The notes below the pieces were generated by a model. That model made no database searches. It had not been told where the DNA came from and worked only from the letters and a program-made list of their open reading frames with translations. From NCBI GenBank assembly GCA_035578155.1, contig JAPWDM010000008.1:33130280-33194279 (forward strand): DNA of 64,000 nt, read 5' to 3'. Below are positions 37,618 through 49,289 of this stretch, in pieces. The translations under genes and the position numbers were made by a program. The first letter of the stretch is position 1; the number at the start of each line of letters is the position of its first letter. This DNA is from Brachynemurus nebulosus (lineage: Eukaryota; Arthropoda; Insecta; Neuroptera; Myrmeleontidae).

Positions 37618-38470
37618 TGTACACGGAGAGAAAATTCATATAAAAATTACTGTGCTCAGCACTACAATTGACGTGTAAAAGACGAACATATTCAATTTTG
37701 TACGGTAAAAATATAAAAATTATAATTAATCATAGAAAATTTAAAGGATAGAATATTATTTCCGTAATATTAGCTCCGTAAAATTTGTAAAACAGCACAG
37801 TAAAAAGTTCCATTACCGACAAAAAAATATTTTTTAATTGTTTTTCTTACAAAAATTACCATGCTGTATTATAATATTTGAAATGCTATCTGCTAATAGT
37901 AAAAAGAAAAAATGAGAAAGAAGGTTGTGTGTGTTGTGAACGCTGTTGAAATGTACCTCACTCATAGCAAGTCACATAGCCAACCACTGGTGTGGACGAC
38001 CATCTTGGTCGGACGGGTCGAACCAAGCACCTTGATTCATTAGACTGTCTTACAAGCAGCAAGCAGTATTCATTACACTGTGTTAGAGGACGGGAATGTC
38101 ACCGTTTAATTCATCATTTTGTTACTTCACTATCTTTAGTATTAGAATATGATGTTGGCAATCATTTTTGTATGCATCATAAAGAATCGAAAGTCGGAAA
38201 AGATCGGGCATCTTCGAAGTTTTTACAGGTGCAGCCCAAGCAACATAAGGTTGCGGGTCAGATGCGCAAATGAAAGAGTACGACAACAAGAAATAAACTA
38301 TAACATATATGCATAAGAGTGTGATAAAAGTTGTGTTAGCACATTAAATTTTACCATGCTAGCACATATTTTTTATTTTGGTCGTCGATCGCGCACGCAT
38401 TATAAGAGAGCATGGTAATTTTTCTGAAATTTTATCTACAAAAATTATATGATTTTTCTCTCCGTGTACA
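37618..38470. mobile_element. 853-bp non-autonomous element (TGTACACGGAGAGAAAA ends)
   Basis: TGTACACGGAGAGAAAAT at 37618 and its inverse ending at 38470 match, and the similarity weakly continues through CATATAA. A CATGGTAATTTTT motif recurs in both orientations inside (37858, 38350, 38410). No clear duplication flanks it; superfamily not assigned. It contains the open frame 37992-38273. Confidence 0.65.
37992..38273 (+). CDS. Unrecognised open frame inside the 37.6-kb element
   Basis: 93 codons are open from a GTG with no in-frame ATG near the start: VDDHLGRTGRTKHLDSLDCL, later KESKVGKDRASSKFLQVQPK. The GC content is higher than the surroundings and amino-acid use is mixed, rich in His, Arg and Lys. 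No known motif. It may be a captured exon fragment or chance; no canonical splice sites stand out at both ends. Confidence 0.25.
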   Translation: MDDHLGRTGRTKHLDSLDCLTSSKQYSLHCVRGRECHRLIHHFVTSLSLVLEYDVGNHFCMHHKESKVGKDRASSKFLQVQPKQHKVAGQMRK

Positions 38471-38484
38471 TTATTGAAATATTT

Positions 38485-39315
38485 TTGAAAATTGTGCTGT
38501 TACTGTATAGATAGCTGTTATCGATTTAGGTATCAAAATAGCGATTTTTGTTTCCCATTACGCGAAAACTTCTGAACGGATTTTGCTGCAATTTGGTGTA
38601 GTGATAACTTATTAACTGGGTCAACATATAAGGTACTTTTTATTACAGGAAAATGTTTCATTCCCATGGAAAAACTCAAAAACCATTTTGAACATGTGCA
38701 CGCATTACATTACGCAAACTCTATTGAATGGATTTTAATGAAATTTGGTGTACTGATCACTTATTACTTGAGTCAACATATAAGATACTTTTTATTACAG
38801 GAAAATGTATCGTTCCCTTGAAAGAATTGAAAAACCATTTTGAACATGTGCACGCATTACGCAAAAATATTATTGAACGGATTTTGATGAAATTTGGTCT
38901 GATGTTAACTTGTTATCTGGGTCAACATATAATTTAGTTTTTATGTCTCCCTCTCTCGGGAAATGTCTCCCTCTTTCGGGAAAAGACAAAAACCATTTGA
39001 GCATGTGTACGCATTACATTACGCAAAATCTATTAAAAAGATTTTGATGAAATTTTATTTGCAGATAACTAATTATTTCCTGCGTCAACACTTACAGAGA
39101 AAATACTACCAGTAGATTATATTATTTACAGAAAGGTTTTATGTGCGCAGTAATAATATTTATTAAATTTTCTCTTTCTTCATTGTTCCATCCATTTTTG
39201 TTCAATTTTTATTTCCTGTTTTACAAGTTCTTTATAATTATTGTGCTTATATATACTTCTCATTGATTTTATACCTACGCGTTGCGCAAATGCCGTCGCG
39301 GGTAAATACAGCTAG
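38485..39315 (-). repeat. CTAGCTGTACCC dispersed element family, reverse copy with 150-bp sub-repeats
   Basis: Read on the minus strand it starts CTAGCTGTATTTACCCGCG at 39315, the same wording as 22252. The interior holds four sub-repeats recognised by GTCAACATATAAG-like strings at 38620, 38772, 38921 and 39083, spacing about 150-160 bp. Each carries ATGAAATTTGGTGT, CATTTTGAACATGTGC and CGCATTACGC. Such non-coding elements with an internal tandem unit are common in insects; a Helitron or RTE tail is possible but I see no decisive end. Confidence 0.7.
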
Positions 39316-40532
39316 TTGTGTCTATAGTTTGTGTTTGGAGAGTAAAGTTATTCATATCATAACACAGTTGGTAGCTTGTGTTAGCCTAATTTTATTTCCT
39401 CCCTCTTTTACTTCAGCCTATTCAGGAACAGAATTCAGTTTTAGTCGTTTTAGTGGCAGTGATGTATATAGAAATCGGTTTTAAATGAGTGTTTAGTTTA
39501 ATTATAATTATTCATATATACTTCTATGTAGTTAATATCAACTAAAGCACTTACAGTTAATTAATACGTCAATAACTAAAACTAGGCTTCATTAACATTT
39601 GTAAATGAAGGCTTCATTGACTTTTATGAATAATTATTGAATATTTATCGAATTTTATAAATAGATTTTTTTTATAAACAGCCGCTTCTGTTATGGGAAT
39701 TAAAACTTTGAGAATTTTAGTAATCATGGTATTTGGTATGATATCATTTTATTTTACTCTTTAGGGTTCCGAAGACATTTCACTTTTATGCCCATGCAAT
39801 ACGCACTTGATCGATTTTGATTCCTCAGTGGAGTGTATAAGAGAAATTGTTATGCCGAACGTATTTTTTTTTTTTAAATTTAACATTATAGCCACAAATA
39901 ATTTTCGACAATTATACAGTAAGAGTAAAATTAGAACAACTCTTATAGAGACAGCAAAACCATTTTTTTATGGTTGAAAATGAAAATTAAGACAAAATTA
40001 AACAAAAGTGTAAAAGAAAAATTAAAATGTCTCAACAACTGACAAAGTTATGGGACTTTACATTTGCACTTTACACGGATAGTTCTGTTTCATTTGATAC
40101 AGATGTGTCACGTCATCTTTGCTACGGCATTGCAAATAGAACGAAGAGTCTTTTTTAATGAACTTTTATAAAGCTAGTAAATACACTAATTACTACGGAT
40201 ATGACAATTTTGAAATTGTTATCTTTTACAAATTCAACATTTTGGCATTTTTAAAATGACATTTTTTGAACTTTTGAAGATTAATAAATATATAATACAA
40301 ATTTTTTTTTTCTTTTTTTAAATATTAAATCAACATAAATTACAACAATTAACATAGGTCATTAAATTAAAAGAATATTGTATAAAAGAGACTTAGTGTC
40401 CGATTGTGCAGATATTTGACGTCACAAATAAATTGGAAATCCATCAATCTACCTTAAAATTTGATCTTCTATTTCTCTATTATTTGTTAACGGATTTCAA
40501 AATTTTTCCACCACCTTATTAATTTTGGTCTA
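39316..40532. other. No recognised feature
   Basis: AT-rich DNA. The frame from 39263 (MILYLRVAQMPSRVN..) begins inside the neighbouring repeat end and looks random. Confidence 0.5.
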
Positions 40533-40534
40533 TA

Positions 40535-40742
40535 CCGTCGTCCCTCAACTTATTGACAATTTAACTTATTGACAATGATCGTAGTTTACCTCAAGTTATG
40601 GACAAACCATCTGTATGTACGCATTGCCACACTACGACACAGCACGTATGACCTTGGGTACATACATATGATTTGTCTGTAACTTAAGGTAAACTACGAT
40701 CATCGTCAATAACTTAAATTGTCAATAAGTCGAGGGACGACT
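40535..40742. mobile_element. 208-bp foldback MITE, pogo/Tc1-like ends
   Basis: CCGTCGTCCCTCAACTTATT and, inverted, AGTCGTCCCTCGACTTATTG match, and the arms pair for about 75 bp (TGATCGTAGTTTACCT in both). TA flanks the ends (40533-40534, 40743-40744). AGTCGTCCCTC resembles pogo/Tigger-type termini. Non-coding. Confidence 0.8.
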
Positions 40743-40744
40743 TA

Positions 40745-41316
40745 TATAGTCTATACCTTAACTAAATTTAACTACATATTACCTATCTACACTACGAAAC
40801 TTCTCCATTCAGCTATTTTGATAATAAAAATTAAATTTACTCAGATTTCACTAACAGACGTAACTAATACATGTCATTTTTTGTATGAATTAATTTAAAA
40901 AACAAAAAATTAACTTGATGACGCCATCACCTATAATAGATTTCTTTTAAAGCTTCAAAAATTGTAATTTGTTTGTCGTAAATATAAAATTTGATTGTTA
41001 TTGATAGATTTTCGATTCTTAAATGAGGAATTTATTGGAATGAGGAATGTATACTGTTTATTACATTACTTCCTAGAAATAACAACAATTGAACCATACC
41101 TTATTACATTATAAGCCTTAAGATTATAATATTTATTCTGTTGAGGCCAGTTCGTTCCCCAAAAAACGAGACATCACTGATATAAATAAACCCAACTGTT
41201 TTACGACCAAAGAAAATTACATTAACAAATTACCGTAATTGACTTTTCCAATAACTGCGCATCAGAAACAAATAAAATCCGCTAAGCTGGGGATGTAGTT
41301 TCTTCTTAAGGGGGGT
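40745..41316. other. No recognised feature
   Basis: AT-rich, no supported frame or repeat match. Confidence 0.5.
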
Positions 41317-41557
41317 TATATACAGTTGTAGCAGGCGAAATGACGATTATATTTTCTCGATATTTTTTCAACAGCAAAATAAATATTTATTTAAAAACTT
41401 GTTAAATTTCACTGGTGAACAGTGACTTTGTTAAACAAAATTCGAATCGCTTTTTTAAACACTACTACCTACCCACAAATAAATCTTATACTTAGTTTTG
41501 TTCAATCACTCGCAGTTTCTGTTAAACAAAACTGATTACACGAATTTTGCTTACTGA

Positions 41558-42351
41558 CCTAAGCCTAAACGAGACGCTCTTATACTAGGTAAACGAAATG
41601 TTCTTCACCCTCTTTTAATAAATCCTGAAGATGTATTGCTACCTCAATTCAAGGGCGGATCCAACCAGTTGAAAAGGGGGAGGGGCTGCCTCTAATTCCA
41701 GAAGGAATTTTGGGGAATTGTGTGTTCTGAATGTATGTTTAACTAAAAAAGTTACCTACTGTCGTTCGAGGGGAGGGGGGGCTGCAGCCCCCACAGGTAC
41801 CCCCCTGGATCCGCCTATATCTCCATTGCACATCAAACTCGGACTTATGAAAAACTTTGTCAAAGCTATGGACACTAATGCATGGAAATGGTTTTTGTTA
41901 CTTGAAACAGAAATTTCCAAAAATCAGCGATGCCGATGCTAAAATAAAAAAGGGTATATTTGCAGGGCCACAAATTAGATACCTACGGACTGATAAATAG
42001 TTTGAATAAAAACTTAATCCGATCGAAAAATCTGCATAGATATGTTTTCGAAATATTGTTTATAATTTTCTTGGAAACTACAGGGCCAAAGACTTAGAGT
42101 TGGTTAGCAACTTATTAACAGCTTAGAAGGATATGGGATGCAATATGTCGCTCAAAATACACCTTTTACACTCACATTTAGATTTTTCTTCTCATAATTT
42201 GGGGGCCATTAGCGACGAACACGGTGAGCGGTTCCATCAGGAAATATCTAACATGGGAAAACATGGCAATTGGAGTGCGAACATGTTATCTGACTATTAT
42301 TGGAAACTCAAAGGAGATGTACCTAACGCCAAATATTCCCGAAAATCCTGA
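41558..42351 (+). pseudogene. C-terminal part of an arthropod repeat-associated protein (DEHGERFHQ family), broken
   Basis: Pieces in order: KPKRDALILGKRNVLHPL, LINPEDVLLP (to 41646), then after a 165-bp insertion PLHIKLGLMKNFVKAMD (41820 on), KKGIFAGPQIRYLRTDK, NFLGNYRAKDLELVSNLL, and MGCNMSLKIHLLHSHLDF with SDEHGERFHQEISNMGKHG and YYWKLKGDVPNAKYSRKS before TGA. I recognise the order and wording from a family of uncharacterised proteins found in many copies in arthropod genomes (spiders, aphids and others); its function is unknown to me. At least four in-frame stops and frame shifts occur between 41900 and 42120. The final 70 codons are open from an ATG at 42133. The N-terminal half is missing. 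Confidence 0.75.
41652..41816. mobile_element. 165-bp MITE (GGGCGGATCCA ends) inside the pseudogene
   Basis: GGGCGGATCCAA at the left and TGGATCCGCC at the right are inverted, with G-rich and C-rich subterminal tracts (GGGGGAGGGG against CCCCCCTGG). Ends of this wording are widespread in animal MITEs. The flanks CTCAATTCA and CTCCATTGCA look like a diverged 8-10 bp duplication. The protein frame continues across them (VLLP..PLHIK), which supports an insertion. Confidence 0.7.
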
Positions 42352-43194
42352 ATAAAATTAAAATATAAGTTATTTTCCTTCATCGCAGATATAATTTTTA
42401 ACCATATTTAATTAAAAAAATTTTAGCTGCTGTTGCAAAAAAAACTGAGGATGACTGAAATGTTTTAAAAACACAGGTTAGTTACAAATTAGTTGTAAAT
42501 ACAAAATAACTCATTCAATTTCATTTAACTTTCATTAAGGTCATTTTTGTCATCAGTGTTTCATATCATAGAAAAACATCTGAAATAGGGGAATTTACAG
42601 CTGTATCTTAGGAGCGCCTTGTTTTGGATATGGTAAGTGGAGAACGGTTCATCCGAAATCAAAATTTTAAAAACATTTCGTTTGTATATTTTATTGTCTA
42701 GTCGCTGACAGAGTTGTCAAAATTTAAATTTTTTAAAAAAAAATGGCAATGATTTTAACAAAAAGTCCACATTTCTATTAAAACAGTTTAAAAACCTTCC
42801 GTCAGCGACTAGTTATTATCATAATAAATAAGTAGTATAAATTTTGTACCTATTGATCGGATTGATAGTTTTTTAGTAATCGTGACCACGGCAAAAGTAT
42901 GTTCAAAAAAAACACGATTGTAAGATAATCGCGTTTAAAATGACCAGTTTGTTTCCTTAAAATTGGATGCTGCACGTACGAAAGTCTATATGCAACTGCT
43001 CCAAAATTTCAAGGTTATATATTTCATTTCGAACAGTACAATAGAGTGGCGAAAGTCGACGTACCGCTTCTATTATATTTTACGGAGCAACAGTTGCATG
43101 ATTCAGCGGCAGCTGCGCAAAAGCAGCCTTGGACGCTACTTGAGGTAGTAAGCTATAAATAATTATAACTTCGGATTCAATGCTCTGATCGTTA

Positions 43195-45170
43195 CGAAAT
43201 TTGGTGAGAATATTCTTGAGATAATGTACTTAAAGAATAGAATAAAATTGTTTATTTTAAACCTAAGTTCCCAAATAATTGATTACTAATATATCAATGG
43301 AGATGAAGGATTAGAAATAATACTCCGACCTTCTTCCGAAGAATAAATTATTTCTTTATTTTTTCCAATAATTTTTCGGTATGTTTTATACCTTCCTCAG
43401 TGGCTACAAAACAAATAATTGTTTACAATGTAATAATTGTAACTGTCTAATATTACTTTAACAAAATATTGAATTTGGTAAAACATTTTGATAAAAATTT
43501 TTTAACAATATTTTTTTCTTTCCAGTTTTGGTTCTGTTGGAATGTATAATGAATAATTATTTAAAAATTATATTTAAAAATATTTAAAAATAAATACCAG
43601 TGAAATACAATTATGTTAGAAAAAATATCTTAGAAAAAATATAAAGATACAATAAGTTAATTTCAGTAAGGGAAGATGTAGTATTAATTGAAAATTGTAA
43701 AAATGAGTTGAAAAATTATGTCATAAAGCAAAATTAAGACTGGACAAAACGACATACAAATTTGTAACGTAAAAAACCCATGTAGGTACTCACCAATTAA
43801 TTTTCATATAGTTTGTTGTCACACCATATTTTTGGAACAACCAAAGGATTAATGTTATCTCTAAAAAATTATAAACTTTTCCAACTATCACAACTGTATA
43901 TAACCCCTTAAAACCTGGCCATTATATTTTTCTTTATAAAAATTTCATATAACAAAAAATACACACATTCCAACTAGTACATTTATGTCTGCTGTTTGCT
44001 ATAATATTGTTCTACACATTCCCCGCACATCCATGCCATAGTATGAAAACATCCACGGCAATAATGATGTCAAAAAGTGAATATTATTATAATAATATGG
44101 CGGCGCACATAAATCATTTTCTTAAATAGAAAATGATGATTTGATAAAAAAAAGGAATAGATAAAATGCTCAATTTTCATTTTAATATTTTCCCATTCTT
44201 GTTGTTTTTCCATCACACATAGACAGACAAACACACGGACATAGACATAATATTCATATTCAACGAAAAATAAGGGAAAGGAACCGATTTTTTTTTTTTA
44301 TTTTGAAATATGTGATGCTTTGATTATAGATATTATAAATCTATTATCATAACTGAAGTTATAAATTTTTATTAAAATGGGCGAATATTGTTGTATGAAC
44401 ACATTAAGTTGGTTTTATTTAATTTGAGAGGAAGTTGTGTATTCAAAATTAGCGGTAATTTTTGCGTTTATGAGGATAAAATTTTTTCCAAAATGATGTT
44501 TTGATGATACTAATGTGTACATAAAAATCTTTTATGTTTTCTTATTTATTATTTTTTAATGGTCTCGGAAGAGATTACGGTGTTTAATCTCTTGTATAAA
44601 TACGGTAATTACACAACTTCATTCAAACGTAGTGAAACAGTAAATAAAACTTCGTACAATCTAGTCTTTTGTTACGCAAAAGGAGGCGGGTCAATACCCG
44701 CCATTTTTCGTATAACTAAGAAAATTAAAAGGTTTCATTCAAAAAATTATTCTAGCAGAAGTTTAAGTCTATAATTATTTCAAAATTATTAGAGCAAGTT
44801 ATATAGACGACCCCACAAATTTGACTTTTTGATATTCCTTTTTTCTCAAATAGTACAGTTTACATGCTTGTGTCTAAAATGTTTCATACATGTTCAGAAT
44901 TAATCAAGGTATAAGCTCAATTCAAAATCTCGTCATGTTCAGTAAAATCCAAAAACAGACAGAACAGTTTTCTGAGATAATTTTTCGGTATCTTTTAAAA
45001 GAAATAACAAAATCCATGTTTCTTAGTTTTCTTAAAAGAAACTACCCTCACAGACTCTTCTAATGCTTCTGTACCAATTTCAGTTTGTCTTTGTAAAAAA
45101 TCTAGTCAGCAAAATAATTTATAGAATAACCAAATCAGGCATAGCCCTTTAGACCAATGCTTCATAGCCA
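43195..45170. other. No convincing gene; AT-rich
   Basis: Contains a 71-codon frame from ATG at 44559 (MVSEEITVFNLLYKYG..) with no recognised motif, and a perfect small stem-loop GGCGGGTCAATACCCGCC at about 44686-44703. Otherwise plain AT-rich DNA. Confidence 0.4.
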
Positions 45171-45309
45171 TTTAGACCAATGCTTCCCAACCACAGGTCC
45201 GCGGACCGGTTCTGGGTCGCAAAAATACCTCACCGATCGGCAGAAAGCTGTGCGAATTATAAAAATATTTATAAATTTTGTCGATAAAAAAGTATCTAAT
45301 TTTTTCTGA
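45171..45309. mobile_element. hAT end fragment
   Basis: ATGCTTCCCAACCACAGG followed by TCCGCGGACCGGTTCTGG resembles the common hAT terminus style (CAGTGNTTCCCAACC, then a GGTCCGCGGACC palindrome). An 18-bp direct repeat, TTTAGACCAATGCTTC / ATTTAGACCAATGCTTC, precedes it. No second end or duplication is visible, so this is a solitary end. Confidence 0.45.
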
Positions 45310-45511
45310 ATTACATTAGGGAACAAGTGGTCGGAAACCGACATTTCATATTACACGATCTAATTTTATTCCAATTGATGGCGGCAATGATTCCAAACTA
45401 CAATAATGTTATCACAAATTAAAGAATTGCTTTTAAGCACTTCTCTAATGCTCCAATGGTCGACTAAGTGTCGAAACACGGCTTTTCATGTTAAAATGTC
45501 ATTTAGAAAAC
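45310..45511 (+). repeat. Satellite-like repeat, about 1.2 units
   Basis: GGTCGGAAACCGACATTTCA at 45321 and the following ATGATTCCAAACTACAA, AAAGAATTGCTTTTAAGC and CTAATGCT blocks match the monomer at 394-1858. A second unit begins with GGTCGACTAAGTGTCG at 45457 and is cut off. Confidence 0.8.
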
Positions 45512-47168
45512 TGATAATTGTCATAATTGTCTTCCTGCGAGTTTTGAAACTTTTGTCTCAGCTGTTTATCGACACATATTGATAACTATATCAAAAGCTG
45601 TAGCCGCCATTTTGAAAAGAAGAATCAGTTTATTGTTTTTACTTAAACTTCTCCAGAAAACGATTAGTCATAGGCGAAAAATTATAAGGTAAAACCAGAA
45701 AAGGTCCAATTCGGTTTTTTTTTGTTCAGTTCTTCAGTTTTGTTTTACCTTTCAAAGATAATTGAGTAAAAACCATAAATTTGTAGCTTTAAAAATAACC
45801 CAAATCTGTCTGAAATACCGCTACTTATTTTTTTAATAGCGATAGTTTTCAAAATCGACCCAACATATCTTTGCTCAAAGAATAAATGAATAACAGGGAA
45901 TTAATAAAAATACATGACTCCAAAAATTTTACTATAGAAAGTTTGAAATGTATTTTACGCTGAAAATCTACATTGAATCAACTAAATTGAAACTAGTCTC
46001 TATCAAACTTTATCTAATAACTTATTCACACCAAAGTTTTAAATAGAGAATCGAACACGTAACTATTTTGTTTTATATACCTATTACGTTTTACTTACTA
46101 CTTAATACTTATCCATTCGATATGAACAAACTAGAATATAATAATACATCCATACTCATTTGATATAACAGATACCTCTATTTACTTTTAGCATTGTAAC
46201 GTGTAGGTACCCCTATATTCAAGATAAAACAATTTGTTTAATATCGAAAATAATAAAGTTGTAAAAATCAATAGAACTTTATTATTAATTTATGTATTTT
46301 ATGTTAATTAGTATTTGTAGTACTATTTTAAATAAGTAATTATTACTATACTTTACTAACTGTAGCAGTTTTAATAAACATGAATTATTCGAGCAAGATT
46401 TACTTCTAATATTAGCTATTTAGATATTTGTGTTATAGTTAGTAACAGTATGTGTATTATAAGTATAACTACGAACAAAATTAAGTTAAAAATCATTAAA
46501 TTACTTCAACGAAAATCATGTTTAACATTCTACTTAAAAGTGTGATAGCAGAAGTGCTGCTAAAAGGTTAGTGGCCCATTCCAATATCAAAATTTTATCT
46601 GGATTCTCAAATATTTTGAGAAAATATTTTCGTGGTACATTTCCTACTTGAATCACATAATCAAATTCAGTTATCCTTGTTGGAATCTGTGCGTTTTCCA
46701 AAATCGGGTAGCTTGTTAATTATTCCATAGAGTATATTTACTTATTAGGTTACAGTTTTTGCAGGTAATGTAGTTTGTGAAGATAATGTATATATGAAAG
46801 AACGCATACAGTTAAGTAAAACTAAATGTCCGGTGACTAATATTATGGATCAAATTTTTTGCGTCTGGCAATTTTCTAGCTAGCCGAAAATTTATTTTTC
46901 GGCCGACTTACAAAAAATTTATTATAAGTTTTTTGTTTATAACGATACAAGAAATATGAAGAAAGATAAATTATATACATTTTAACGTATAAATTGGAGG
47001 ACATAGTCAAAATTTAGATATTAGATTTGCTATGGAAGTGCTGCCCCTGAGAGCTTTTTATCGATAATATATTATTTGTGACACTTATTTCCATTACTTT
47101 CAAAATTATTGCAAAATTCTTTTTTGTCCTACAAAAAGAAAGGTTTAGGACAATCAAGTATTTAGATA
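45512..47168. other. No recognised feature
   Basis: About 1.6 kb of AT-rich DNA with many TTACTTACT-like runs. I found no open frame of note, palindrome or copy of the other repeats. Confidence 0.5.
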
Positions 47169-47176
47169 ACGTACGG

Positions 47177-48445
47177 CAGGGGTTTCCAAACTGGGGGGGG
47201 GGCGCAGGTTAATTGCAAATATCGTCATGTTGATAAAATCCTGGTTTTAAAGATAAGTGCTCAACCATAATTACCTTTACCAAATAATGGACATTTTATA
47301 ATAGGCATTTACATGGGTCTTTTAAACGAAAAAAACCACTATTTTTTCGATTTTTTTTTACAATAGTTATAAGAATTATTATATATTATATATTATTATT
47401 ATAAATTATTATTATGTATTATTAATTATATATTATTTTGAGACATTGTAAAAAATTTTTATGACAAAAAAAATAATTAGGCCATTGGCAGTTAGGTTTC
47501 GAAAATCGCTGAGTTTTCGCCGTAGGCAGAGTAACTCGTGAAATTCTTACCGAAAATAAAAAAAAAAATTCTATTAGTTGATGCTCATGGCTTGTACTTG
47601 AACGAAAAATTACTGTTTCTCTTCATTACATCTTATTTTACAAGTAGAAAATCAACGAAAAACACGAAAATTTTTACCAAAAATCAAAATTTTTTGTTTA
47701 AGACACTGTCAAAAGTTGAAAAATCATTTTTTTTTAAATTCCTTCGTTCAGTTGCAAGCCATAAGCATTTACTAATAGAGAAAAAATTGCCAAAAGTTGG
47801 AATAAATCAGGTTTTTTTTGCTAAAAGAAGCCATGTGCCATGTAACCCCTTAACACTGATTTTTCTTCTCGCTACTAGTGGTGGAGAACTATCGACAGCA
47901 CTATCGAAAACTATCGATAGTTTTGACTATCGATAACTATCGATATTTTTTTTTACTATCAATAGTTTCTTTCAGCCATTTCGTTTTACTTATAAATAGT
48001 TACTATAAAAATAATAAAAATTATAGCCAGAGATATAAACAAAACCATTTTAAGGGAACTTCCGGCGACGTTTGTTTTTTTTTTTGCTCGGCGGCTATCC
48101 AAATGCCGCCCAAGTCAAAAAACTTGAGCATCAAAAACTCTCGATAACTATCGATAGTCGGCACTATCGATAGTTCTCCATCACTACTCGCTACTGTACG
48201 TAATATTTTAATAATAACAATTCTCAAGCAGTCAGAGTCATGTTAACGCGTAAGTATCGAATACGTGTCTGATCAACGGTTTCCTCTCAAGTGTCGTATA
48301 GACCTGTCGTCCGCCAAGAATATGAGTTTTTTAAGTAGGTAACAATATTATTTACGAATTGTTTATAAATTTTTTCAAGATGAGGGGCGGCAGAGGTAAA
48401 ATTTTTTATAAGGGAGCGTTAGTGCACAAAGTTTAGAAACTGCTG
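47177..48445. mobile_element. hAT-like element with a perfect 8-bp duplication
   Basis: The left end CAGGGGTTTCCAAACTGG and the right end (read inverted) CAGCAGTTTCTAAACTTTG are hAT-type. ACGTACGG occurs immediately before (47169-47176) and immediately after (48446-48453), a perfect 8-bp duplication. The interior is AT-rich with short broken frames and no recognisable transposase. It contains the 47876-48186 element. Confidence 0.88.
47876..48186. mobile_element. 311-bp hAT-like MITE nested in the 47.2-kb element
   Basis: Ends TAGTGGTGGAGAACTATCGA and, inverted, TAGTGATGGAGAACTATCGA differ at one base. CTCGCTAC flanks both sides exactly (47868-47875, 48187-48194), an 8-bp hAT-type duplication. 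Next to each end are clusters of ACTATCGATAGT, at least eight TATCGATA-like sites in total, which could serve as transposase or host-factor binding sites. The middle has a GC-rich GCTCGGCGGCTATCC segment. Non-coding. Confidence 0.92.
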
Positions 48446-48453
48446 ACGTACGG

Positions 48454-49212
48454 TATACTAAAAATTAAATGTTGTATTTAAAAATTTGTAAGTATTGGAA
48501 CTCAGTTTTGTGACGTGACCAAATTAACAGATTAGTAATAACAGACAACGAAATTTTTATAACTGATACTTCGATTTTTATAAACATTTCAACAACAATG
48601 GGTCAAATAGACGGAACAAAATAAAACTGGTGCCACAGTAACCCCACCACAGATTTTATATATTATTAAAAATACTCAGTGGCAGCTTTTCAATGATATT
48701 AGAAAAAAGTAATCCTATCTAAATCCAGTATCCACATTTCAAGCATATCTTAAAATTCTATGTAAATTTCATACAATTTGTCCCTCTTCCCCTTCTTTCC
48801 TATCTTTATAAGCAAACAAATTATTTTAACTTTATGAATTAGTCAAATAATCAATTTTTGTTCATAGCGAGAAAACTAAACAAACCTGAGACCAGCTATT
48901 TTTCTAAATTTTTGGCTAACTCCACTCCTTTGTGGGATAGTTCCTATATATTTAAATATAAATACTGTTGTCTGTGTGAGCCGAAAACTTAGACCCAGCA
49001 GACAAACCTAAGTATCCGCTTCGTTTTAGAAAGGTCCAAATACGTTCTCCTTTGAAAATAAAAAGTCTCTTCGCAGTAAATCTAAAAATTAGCCATTTTC
49101 CTTCTATTATTTTACGATTAATCACCAACTTAATTTTCTTCACAGCTTTACCCACGATATTCACATGAGAGGCATTACATAACCTTTTCAAAACATACAC
49201 ATTTACAAATCT

Positions 49213-49218
<6 letters not shown>
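48454..49218. other. No recognised feature
   Basis: AT-rich sequence without ends, repeats or frames that I can support. Confidence 0.5.

Positions 49219-49286
<68 letters not shown>
49219..49286. repeat. (AT)n(GT)n microsatellite
   Basis: About 33 bp of alternating AT followed by about 34 bp of alternating GT. The open frames over it are artefacts of the repeat. Confidence 0.95.
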
Positions 49287-49288
<2 letters not shown>

Positions 49289-49289
49289 A

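Larger units (their letters stand above)
41317..43190 (-). mobile_element. Degraded transposon copy carrying the DEHGERFHQ pseudogene
   Basis: Its outer parts match the repeat at 14050-14777 in inverse orientation. Read inverted, the 43190 end gives GAGCATTGAATCCGAAG and CGGTACGTCGACTTTCGCC, and the 41317 end gives ATTTCGCCTGCTACAACTGT. Between them lies about 1.17 kb absent from 14050-14777, and that extra part holds the pseudogene at 41558-42351. The GTCGCTGACAG motif occurs twice in opposite orientation near 42706 and 42800. This family has a long and a short form here. Confidence 0.6.
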
